From: UBA1723 sp045642085
GTDB lineage: Bacteria; Bacteroidota; Bacteroidia; Bacteroidales; Paludibacteraceae
NCBI GenBank assembly: GCA_045642085.1
Contig: JAZUIF010000124.1
Coordinates: forward strand, 1-11,738
Direction of reading: 5' to 3'
DNA: 11,738 nt
Position numbers and translations under genes: made by a program
The notes under the pieces: model-generated
What the model was told of the DNA's origin: nothing
Seen by the model: the letters and a program-made list of their open reading frames with translations, nothing else
Databases searched by the model: none
Shown: piece after piece, positions 5,216-11,738 of the stretch
Layout: the number at the start of each line of letters is the position of its first letter
Numbering within the stretch: position 1 is the stretch's first letter

Positions 5216-8200
5216 TTAATACTCGTCCCAGCTCTTGATCTTGATGTCCTCAAACTTCAATTCGCAGATTGAACGGATGAATGCGCTTGCAAGACGTGCG
5301 TTTGTGATCAACGGAATATTGAAGTCGATAGCTCCACGACGGATAGCATATCCGTTCTCGATCTCACGCTGTGTATTGTTCTTTGGTATGTTGATTACCA
5401 AATCATACTCTTTGTTGTGGATCATCTCCATAACGTTCTTCTTTGCATTTGGTTCATCTGGCCAACCAACTGGTGTTGACTGGATTCCATTCTCATACAA
5501 GAACTTGTATGTTCCGTATGTTGCGTAGATATCGAATCCGTTATCCTGTAGCATCTTACATGCGTCAAGCAAATCTACCTTAGATTTAGTCTCACCTGAT
5601 GAGATCATTACGTTCTTCTTAGGGATCTTGTATCCTACTGAAAGCAATGACTTCAACAATGCCTCTGACAAATCATCACCGATACATCCTACCTCACCTG
5701 TTGAGCTCATGTCTACTCCGTGTACTGGATCGGCCTGTGCCAAACGAGCGTAAGAGAACTGTGATGCCTTAACTCCTACGTAGTCAAGATCGAATGCACT
5801 CTTCTCTGGCTTCTCTACCTTCTGGCCCAACATGATCTTTGTAGCCAACTCGATGAAGTTGATCTTCAACACCTTCGATACGAATGGGAAGCTTCGTGAT
5901 GAACGCAAGTTACACTCGATAACCTTGATCTCGTTGTTCTTAGCCAAGAACTGGATATTGAATGGTCCTGAGATATGAAGCGCAGCAGCAATCTTTCTTG
6001 CGATCGCCTTGATTCTGCGTACTGTCTCAACGTAAATCTTCTGTGGAGGGAACTGAGTTGTGGCGTCACCTGAGTGAACTCCGGCAAACTCGATATGCTC
6101 TGATATTGCGTAAACTACGATCTCTCCGTTCTGTGCTACTGCATCGATCTCGATCTCCTTGCATCTCTCCATGAACTCAGAGATTACAACTGGATGCTTC
6201 TTAGATACGTTAGCTGCAAGCTTCAAGAAGTTCTCAAGCTGCGACTTGTCGTAGCATACGTTCATTGCAGCTCCAGAAAGCACGTATGAAGGACGAACCA
6301 ATACTGGGAATCCTACCTGATCAACGAATCCGTAGATATCCTCCAAGCTTGTCAACTCGCTCCAACGTGGCTGGTCGATACCAAGCTCATCACACATTGA
6401 CGAGAATTTCTGACGGTCCTCAGCACGGTCGATATCCACAGCCTGTGTACCAAGCAATGTGACTCCGGCGTCTGACAACTTAACAGCTAGGTTGTTTGGA
6501 ATCTGTCCTCCTGTCGACACGATAACTCCCTTAGGATTCTCCAACTCTAGGATATCCATTACGCGCTCGAAACTCAACTCATCAAAGTAAAGTCTGTCAC
6601 ACATATCGTAGTCTGTCGACACTGTCTCTGGGTTGTAGTTGATCATCACTGAGCGAAGACCTTCCTTGCGGATTGTGTTAAGAGCGTTAACTCCACACCA
6701 GTCAAACTCAACTGATGAACCGATACGGTAAGCTCCAGATCCAAGTACAACTACCGACTTGTGGTCGCCAACATACTTGACATCATTTGCTGTACCGCAA
6801 TATGTTACATATAGATAATTTGTCTGTGCTGGATACTCAGCAGCAAGTGTATCGATCTGCTTAACAACTGGCACGATACCTCTGCTCTTTCTGTGAGCAC
6901 GTACATTCAAAATCTCCTTCTCGATAACGTTGTTGTCACACTTAGTAACAAGACGTGCAATCTGGAAGTCTGAGAATCCTAACTGCTTAGCACGAAGAAG
7001 TGTTCCATCAGGCAATGAGTTCAATGCATTGAAGCTGCCCAATTCCTTCTCCAAACTGATGATATTCTCAAGTTTCTGCAAGAACCACAAGTCGATCTTA
7101 GTCAAATCGTGGATCTTCTGGATTGAATAACCTTCGTGAAGAGCCTGTGCGATATAGAAGATACGCTTATCTGTTGGCTGAGACAAAGCTGCGTCCAAAT
7201 TGTCGGACATCAAATCCTTGTTTGCAACGAATCCGTGCATTCCCTGACCAATCATACGTAGACCCTTCTGGATGCTCTCCTCGAATGTACGTCCGATAGC
7301 CATGATCTCACCTACTGACTTCATTGAAGATCCAAGCAAGCGGCTAACTCCCTGGAACTTACCAAGATCCCAACGAGGAATCTTACATACGATATAGTCA
7401 AGAGCAGGCTCGAAGAATGCTGATGTCTCCTTTGTAACTGAGTTCTTCAACTCTGGCAAAGCGTAGCCCATACCAAGTTTTGCAGCCACGAATGCAAGAG
7501 GATAACCTGTTGCCTTAGAAGCCAACGCAGATGAACGAGATAGACGGGCGTTAACCTCGATTACTCTATAATCCTCGCTCTGTGGATCGTAAGCGTACTG
7601 CACATTACACTCACCGACGATTCCGATGTGGCGGATGATCTTGATTGCAGTCTCACGAAGTTTGTGATAATCCTTATTTGAAAGTGTCTGTGAAGGGGCA
7701 ACGACGATAGACTCACCTGTATGGATTCCTAGTGGGTCGAAGTTCTCCATATTACATACAGTAATACAGTTGTCGTACTTATCACGTACTACCTCGTACT
7801 CAACCTCTTTCCATCCCTTCAACGACTTCTCTACCAACACCTGTGGAGAGTAAGAGAATGCCTTCTCGACAAGAACCTTCAACTCCTCATCGTTGTTACA
7901 GAAACCTGATCCTAGTCCACCAAGTGCGTAAGCTGCACGCACAATAACTGGATAACCTAGCATGTTTGCTGCCTTCAACGCGTGGTCAAGGTCTGTCACA
8001 GCCTCACTCTTAATATAGTTGACGTTGATCTCTGCCAACTTAGAGTTGAAGATCTCGCGGTCCTCTGTATCGATGATTGCCTGAACTGGTGTTCCAAGCA
8101 CCTCGATGTTGTATTTCTTTAGAATGCCACTCTCGTAAAGAGCAACACCACAGTTCAACGCTGTCTGTCCACCGAACGACAAGAAGATTCCGTCTGGACG

Positions 8201-9562
8201 CTCCTTCTGGATAACTCTCTCTACAAACTCAGGAGTTACAGGCAAGAAGTAAACCTTATCTGCCACACCCTCTGAAGTCTGGACTGTAGCAATGTTTGGA
8301 TTGATCAAAACTGTCTTGATTCCCTCTTCACGAAGAGCTTTCAAAGCCTGTGAACCAGAGTAGTCGAACTCTCCAGCCTCACCGATCTTCAATGCACCTG
8401 AACCAAGAAGCAATACCTTGTTGTACTTCTTAGGACCTGTGAACTTACCCTCGTCGATGATGCTTACAGGCTTCTGGCTCTGTGCAGCGACCATATCAAC
8501 GAATGTGTCGAAAAGGAACTCAGTATCAGTCGGACCAGAGCAAGCCTCTGGGTGGAACTGAGCCGAGAAGAATGGTTTTGATTTGTGACGAATACCTTCG
8601 TTTGTACCGTCGTTCATATTGATGAACAATGGCTCCCAATCAGAAGGGATTGTGTTATTGTCGACGGCGAAACCGTGATTCTGCGAAGTGATATATGCAC
8701 GTGTGCTTCCAGCCATGCTCACTGGCTGATTGTGGCTACGGTGACCATACTTCAACTTGTATGTCTGAGCACCTGCAGCGATTGAAAGCAACTGGTTACC
8801 CATACAGATACCGAAGATTGGCTTATTCTTCTGCATTGCGACGCGGATATGCTCCACTGTCTTGCCACAAAGAGCAGGGTTACCAGGACCGTTTGAGATG
8901 AATAGTCCGTCGAAATCAAGAGTGTTGAAATCGTAATCCCAAGGCACGCGAGTTAGGGTAACGTCACGCTTCAACAAACAACGGATAATATTATTCTTAA
9001 CACCACAGTCGACCATCACGATCTTGTTCTTACCCTTACCGTAAGTGACAACCTCCTTGCAGCTTACCTTTGCTACTAGGTTCTCGATATTTGGATCAAC
9101 AAATGGGATATCTTTATTTTCATCAGGGAAAACCAACTTACCCTTCATAGCACCCTTCTCACGAACAATCTTCGTAAGCTCACGAGTGTCGATACCGCAG
9201 ATTCCTGGAATCTTCTCTGCCTTTAGCCAGTCGCCAAGGCTCTTTACAGCGTTCCAATGGCTGTAACGATCTGAATAGTCGGAGATGATGATTGCAGACG
9301 CCTGGATTTTATCAGACTCATAAAATTTGGAAATACCGAATTCATCCTTCTCATCGTTAGGAACACCATAGTTTCCTACAAGAGGGAATGTGACTGTTAA
9401 CAACTGGCCTGCGTAAGATGGATCCGTCAAACTCTCTGGATAACCAACCATGGCTGTGGCGAAAACCACCTCACCAGAAACAGGAGCCTCGTAGCCAAAC
9501 GATTTTCCTTCAAATACGGTACCGTCTTCAAGCACCAAATTTAATGGTCTGTATGCGTGCAT
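5216..9562 (-). CDS. carAB: Fused glutamine-hydrolysing carbamoyl-phosphate synthase (CarA-CarB)
   Basis: One 1448-residue cytosolic chain makes carbamoyl phosphate from glutamine, bicarbonate and two ATP, feeding pyrimidine and arginine synthesis. In order: small-subunit N-domain (1-150); class I glutaminase (about 178-358) with nucleophile C253 in GICMGNQ and H337/E339 in FHPEA; a linker of about 22 residues (359-380); carboxyphosphate ATP-grasp half (381-780; LLLGSGALKIGEAGEFDYSG, RAAYALGGLGSG); a helical connector; carbamate-phosphorylating half (930-1300; RPSYVLSGAAMN, ECNLRSSRSFPFVSK); and an MGS-like effector domain (1312-1448). In E. coli carA and carB are separate genes; here no stop or frame break occurs at the junction. 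The wording of the motifs resembles animal CAD and CPS1 more than the E. coli enzyme. Unlike CPS1, the glutaminase keeps its cysteine, so it should use glutamine. The leader is A-rich with no SD. It has its own terminator and a weak promoter, so it is probably monocistronic. Confidence 0.96.
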   Translation of the reverse strand: MHAYRPLNLVLEDGTVFEGKSFGYEAPVSGEVVFATAMVGYPESLTDPSYAGQLLTVTFPLVGNYGVPNDEKDEFGISKFYESDKIQASAIIISDYSDRYSHWNAVKSLGDWLKAEKIPGICGIDTRELTKIVREKGAMKGKLVFPDENKDIPFVDPNIENLVAKVSCKEVVTYGKGKNKIVMVDCGVKNNIIRCLLKRDVTLTRVPWDYDFNTLDFDGLFISNGPGNPALCGKTVEHIRVAMQKNKPIFGICMGNQLLSIAAGAQTYKLKYGHRSHNQPVSMAGSTRAYITSQNHGFAVDNNTIPSDWEPLFINMNDGTNEGIRHKSKPFFSAQFHPEACSGPTDTEFLFDTFVDMVAAQSQKPVSIIDEGKFTGPKKYNKVLLLGSGALKIGEAGEFDYSGSQALKALREEGIKTVLINPNIATVQTSEGVADKVYFLPVTPEFVERVIQKERPDGIFLSFGGQTALNCGVALYESGILKKYNIEVLGTPVQAIIDTEDREIFNSKLAEINVNYIKSEAVTDLDHALKAANMLGYPVIVRAAYALGGLGSGFCNNDEELKVLVEKAFSYSPQVLVEKSLKGWKEVEYEVVRDKYDNCITVCNMENFDPLGIHTGESIVVAPSQTLSNKDYHKLRETAIKIIRHIGIVGECNVQYAYDPQSEDYRVIEVNARLSRSSALASKATGYPLAFVAAKLGMGYALPELKNSVTKETSAFFEPALDYIVCKIPRWDLGKFQGVSRLLGSSMKSVGEIMAIGRTFEESIQKGLRMIGQGMHGFVANKDLMSDNLDAALSQPTDKRIFYIAQALHEGYSIQKIHDLTKIDLWFLQKLENIISLEKELGSFNALNSLPDGTLLRAKQLGFSDFQIARLVTKCDNNVIEKEILNVRAHRKSRGIVPVVKQIDTLAAEYPAQTNYLYVTYCGTANDVKYVGDHKSVVVLGSGAYRIGSSVEFDWCGVNALNTIRKEGLRSVMINYNPETVSTDYDMCDRLYFDELSFERVMDILELENPKGVIVSTGGQIPNNLAVKLSDAGVTLLGTQAVDIDRAEDRQKFSSMCDELGIDQPRWSELTSLEDIYGFVDQVGFPVLVRPSYVLSGAAMNVCYDKSQLENFLKLAANVSKKHPVVISEFMERCKEIEIDAVAQNGEIVVYAISEHIEFAGVHSGDATTQFPPQKIYVETVRRIKAIARKIAAALHISGPFNIQFLAKNNEIKVIECNLRSSRSFPFVSKVLKINFIELATKIMLGQKVEKPEKSAFDLDYVGVKASQFSYARLAQADPVHGVDMSSTGEVGCIGDDLSEALLKSLLSVGYKIPKKNVMISSGETKSKVDLLDACKMLQDNGFDIYATYGTYKFLYENGIQSTPVGWPDEPNAKKNVMEMIHNKEYDLVINIPKNNTQREIENGYAIRRGAIDFNIPLITNARLASAFIRSICELKFEDIKIKSWDEY

Positions 9563-9598
9563 ATTTCTTTAATTTTTTTCAGTTCTTAAAAAATCGCA

Positions 9599-9629
9599 CA
9601 AATTTCGTGATAATTTTTGATTATAGAAA
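9599..9629 (-). promoter_or_regulatory. Possible weak promoter of carAB
   Basis: On the minus strand TTTC (9626-9629) lies 19 bases upstream of GAAATTTG (9599-9606), a correctly spaced but imperfect match to TTTG-N19-TAnnTTTG. The ctpA-type gene upstream ends in a terminator, so carAB needs a promoter in the 160-base gap, and this is the best-spaced candidate there. The spacer holds a small ATAAT/ATTAT inverted repeat. Confidence 0.35.
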
Positions 9630-9720
9630 GAGATTTTTGAAAAAATCCTTAGAATGTGGATAAAACGATGCAGTTTCAACAAATTATGCTAAAAAACATG
9701 AATTGTTTGTTGAGTAAAAC

Positions 9721-9746
9721 AAAAAAGACGGGGACATGCCCCGTCT
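9721..9746 (-). terminator. Rho-independent terminator of the S41 peptidase gene
   Basis: An 8-bp stem (AGACGGGG, 9726-9733, with CCCCGTCT, 9739-9746) has a 5-base loop. On the minus strand it is followed by a U-rich tail (TTTTT, then GTTTT). It lies 13 bases after the stop codon at 9760. Confidence 0.9.
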
Positions 9747-9759
9747 CTACAAATCGATA

Positions 9760-11496
9760 TTATTTCTTTTTCTTATCCTTCTTAGAGTCTTCTTTCTTGA
9801 CACTCTTCCTGTCGACAAAAGAATTCTTATAAAGTTCCGGATCGTTGATGATCGCCAACGCTTTTTTCACAACCTCACTCTGGGCATTCATGATTTCATA
9901 ATATTTTGCATGTCCCCAAAGGTCGCTAGCTATCAATGCCTTCATGTTTACCTTCATATGTTCACGTGAACGCTTGATCTGCTCCTCATCACGCTCGATC
10001 TTTGCTTCGTCGGCTTGCTTCAACAACTCTTCCAACATCTCATCTGTCACCTCGAATTTTTTGTTGAACTCTGCAAACGAGCCTTCCTGCTCATAGTCGT
10101 ACTTGCCATTAAGCTTCTCTCGATTGCGCTCCACATATTTCAAGCAATACTTGTTGAGCAATCCTTTACCGACTATCTTTCTATAATAGGCTGTATTATA
10201 TGTAGTGTCAAGCGGAACAAAGACGTCTGGCATAATACCTCCGCCTCCATAGATTGTACGCTCTTTATATAATGTTGTGTATTTCAACGAATCTGGGAAC
10301 GAGATACTGTCTTCGTGCATATACTCTCCACGTGCCCATCTGTCGCTCAAATCTTTAGCGTAGTCTTTCTTTCCGTTCTTCTCATATGGCTTCTGCACAC
10401 AACGTCCGGCTGGAGTGTAGTACTTTGCGATTGTAAGTCGCATCTCACTTCCATCCTGGAACTTAAATGGCTTCTGCACCAAACCCTTACCGAATGTACG
10501 ACGACCGACAATTACAGCTCTGTCAAGATCCTGCAATGCTCCGGCTGTAATCTCTGATGCAGACGCAGAATTCTCGTCGACCAAAATCACTAGTCGGTTC
10601 TGATGGTCGGCAGGTGTTGTCACATTCTCACGGAACTGTCCCTCTTTTCTCTTCGAAGGAGCCATCATAGCTCCATCGCCATCAAAATATCTGTCGGATG
10701 AGCGATACTCCTGTCGTGGCTGGTGAACTCCTTCTGTGTATACCACCATCGAATTCTCTGGCACAAACATTGACACAAGATCTTTGGCAGTGTTCAAGAA
10801 ACCTCCTCCATTACCCTGAAGGTCGATGATCATATACTTCATTCCCTGCTTGGTAAGTTTGTTGAATGCCTCAACATATTCGTCCATAGTAGTTCGAGCA
10901 TAACGGTTGATCTTGATATAACCAACCTCTTTATCAATCATATAAGAAGCGTCGACACTATACAATGGAATTTTATCACGTGTGATTGTGAACTGCAATG
11001 GAGCTGGCTCACCACCTCTTACTACCTCAATATTAACATCAGTACCACGTGGTCCACGCACACGTTTCTGAATCTCGATGGTGCTCATCTTGACGATATT
11101 CTCCCCGTCGACAGCAACAACCTTGTCTCCTGCCATAATTCCAACTTTCTCTGCAGGAGCCCCACTGATCGTCTGCATCACCACCATCGTGTCTTCCAAC
11201 ATCTGGAACGTCACACCGATTCCATCGAAATCACCACGCAAACCTTCATTTGCTTTTTCTACCTCTTCCTTTGGAATATAAGATGAGTGTGGATCAAGTG
11301 TCTGCAACATGGCGGCTATAGCTTCATCCGCAAACTGTTTCTCGTTGACTGTATCTACGTAGTTGTTGACAACAAAGTGTGAAGCCCATATTATCTTCTG
11401 AAGGTCGGGAGACAAACTAGTCTGCTGGGCACTTGCTCCAAACATAGACATCAACGACATCAAAACCGCAATAAATACTCTTCTTTCTTTTCTCAT
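9760..11496 (-). CDS. Exported S41 family C-terminal processing peptidase with PDZ domain
   Basis: A 578-residue serine protease of the CtpA/Tsp type. Residues 1-23 form a signal peptide (basic MRKERR, hydrophobic core, then ASA before QQT), so the enzyme should act in the periplasm. A helical N-domain (28-85, including LDPHSSYIP) is followed by a PDZ domain (about 88-165; GIGVTF, APAEKVGIMAGDKVVAVDG) that binds substrate C-termini. The protease core (170-370) holds NENSASASE-like DENSASASE with nucleophile S312, general base K337 in FGKG and Q341; the 25-residue Ser-Lys spacing and Gln at +4 match E. coli Tsp. A helical C-terminal extension (440-560) ends in a lysine-rich tail (SVKKEDSKKDKKKK). 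Known role of the family: trimming or degrading exported proteins from the C-terminus. It is transcribed alone, with a terminator, and no clear promoter or SD was seen. Confidence 0.95.
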   Translation of the reverse strand: MRKERRVFIAVLMSLMSMFGASAQQTSLSPDLQKIIWASHFVVNNYVDTVNEKQFADEAIAAMLQTLDPHSSYIPKEEVEKANEGLRGDFDGIGVTFQMLEDTMVVMQTISGAPAEKVGIMAGDKVVAVDGENIVKMSTIEIQKRVRGPRGTDVNIEVVRGGEPAPLQFTITRDKIPLYSVDASYMIDKEVGYIKINRYARTTMDEYVEAFNKLTKQGMKYMIIDLQGNGGGFLNTAKDLVSMFVPENSMVVYTEGVHQPRQEYRSSDRYFDGDGAMMAPSKRKEGQFRENVTTPADHQNRLVILVDENSASASEITAGALQDLDRAVIVGRRTFGKGLVQKPFKFQDGSEMRLTIAKYYTPAGRCVQKPYEKNGKKDYAKDLSDRWARGEYMHEDSISFPDSLKYTTLYKERTIYGGGGIMPDVFVPLDTTYNTAYYRKIVGKGLLNKYCLKYVERNREKLNGKYDYEQEGSFAEFNKKFEVTDEMLEELLKQADEAKIERDEEQIKRSREHMKVNMKALIASDLWGHAKYYEIMNAQSEVVKKALAIINDPELYKNSFVDRKSVKKEDSKKDKKKK

Positions 11497-11539
11497 CAGC
11501 TTTATTTATCAAATCCAATTGCGAAATTACATATAATTT

Positions 11540-11552
11540 GGAGTCACACTCC
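11540..11552. repeat. Short inverted repeat upstream of the S41 peptidase gene
   Basis: GGAGT and ACTCC are perfect 5-base arms around a 3-base loop, 44-56 bases upstream of the start codon. It is G/C-rich against an AT-rich background and could be a small operator or leader hairpin. No further support is visible. Confidence 0.25.
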
Positions 11553-11600
11553 CCACTCGCATCAATTATTTTCTAACAATTAAGAATTTTTAGGAAAACA

Positions 11601-11649
11601 AAAAAGAGGGTGTATCAAAACTAAGAAAGTTGCGATATACTCTCTTTTT
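11601..11649. repeat. 16-bp hairpin with GAGGGTGTATCAAAA edge, possible insertion-sequence end
   Basis: Arms at 11601-11616 and 11634-11649 pair over 16 bases with two G-T pairs and a 17-base loop. The outer five pairs are A-T, so it has U-runs on both strands like a bidirectional terminator. The sequence GAGGGTGTATCAAAA at 11606-11620 resembles terminal repeats I associate with Bacteroidales insertion sequences, from memory only. The second end of any element would lie beyond the right edge. Confidence 0.4.
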
Positions 11650-11738
11650 AACTCTTTGAGACTTGAATGGATATTTGAAAATCGAAAAAATCAAAAATTG
11701 ACTTAAATATTAGATTCTCACGAGTTGAAAATTTCATA
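11648..11738 (-). other. Possible 3' end of an open frame entering from the right edge
   Basis: On the minus strand a frame is open from the window edge to a TAA at 11648-11650; 29 codons are visible, rich in Phe, Ile and Ser. It stops exactly where the hairpin begins, as a gene followed by a terminator or an insertion-sequence end would. At this length and AT content chance is equally likely, and the sequence matches no family I know. Confidence 0.2.

Noticed and set aside
5235..5528. A 97-codon plus-strand open frame opposite the 3' end of carAB
   Set aside because: It is antisense to the conserved MGS-like domain and has no coding features of its own; the same holds for the other short frames inside carAB and the peptidase gene.
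8440..8500. That the CarA-CarB fusion is an assembly or frameshift artefact
   Set aside because: The junction is in frame, with a linker of sensible length and intact conserved motifs on both sides. No leftover start leader for a separate carB or stop for carA is visible. It cannot be fully excluded without reads.
11590..11625. A promoter for the S41 peptidase gene at the TAGTTTTG inside the hairpin loop (minus strand)
   Set aside because: It matches the -7 consensus but has no -33 box at 19-20 bases and is over 120 bases from the start codon.
1..11738. CRISPR arrays, tRNA or rRNA genes, riboswitches, phage or defence genes
   Set aside because: No repeat-spacer pattern, cloverleaf or rRNA-like stretch was found in reading both strands, and every sizeable frame is assigned to a housekeeping or secreted protein.

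Overview
The window looks like a chromosomal segment of a Bacteroidota (Bacteroidales-type) bacterium. Four things point there. Three promoters match the Bacteroidetes -7 consensus TAnnTTTG exactly, and two of these also have a -33 TTTG/TTG box at the usual distance. Most starts lack a Shine-Dalgarno sequence. The first gene encodes a secreted protein with a type IX secretion (T9SS) sorting domain. The protein families (CysRS, ribosomal proteins, S41 peptidase, carbamoyl-phosphate synthase) also fit. The genus cannot be named from the sequence alone.

Every gene I can support lies on the minus strand, so the window reads right to left. From the right edge: an AT-rich stretch with a 16-bp hairpin that may be the end of an insertion sequence (11.60-11.74 kb); an exported S41/PDZ C-terminal processing peptidase (9.76-11.50 kb) with its own terminator; a 1448-residue fused carbamoyl-phosphate synthase, glutaminase and synthetase in one chain (5.22-9.56 kb), also with its own terminator; a hexanucleotide tandem repeat; a promoter and the rpsF-rpsR-rplI ribosomal operon (3.93-5.01 kb), closed by a UUCG-tetraloop terminator; a two-gene unit of an Lrp/AsnC regulator and cysS (1.85-3.78 kb); and a T9SS cargo protein with its own promoter, cut by the left edge before its last residues.

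The genes are mostly housekeeping: pyrimidine/arginine precursor supply, translation and cysteine charging. There is no CRISPR array, tRNA, rRNA, phage or defence island. Two points stand out. First, the carbamoyl-phosphate synthase is fused and reads like the animal enzymes, including a C-terminal effector domain that matches mitochondrial CPS1 at most of its N-acetylglutamate contacts. Second, within this largely SD-free window, SD-like sequences sit in front of only two genes, rpsR and rplI, in the operon that also encodes bS6 and bS18, the proteins known to help hide the anti-SD in Bacteroidetes ribosomes.

No gene-free stretch exceeds about 300 bases. The longest, 11497 to the right edge (242 bases), is described under its own entries.
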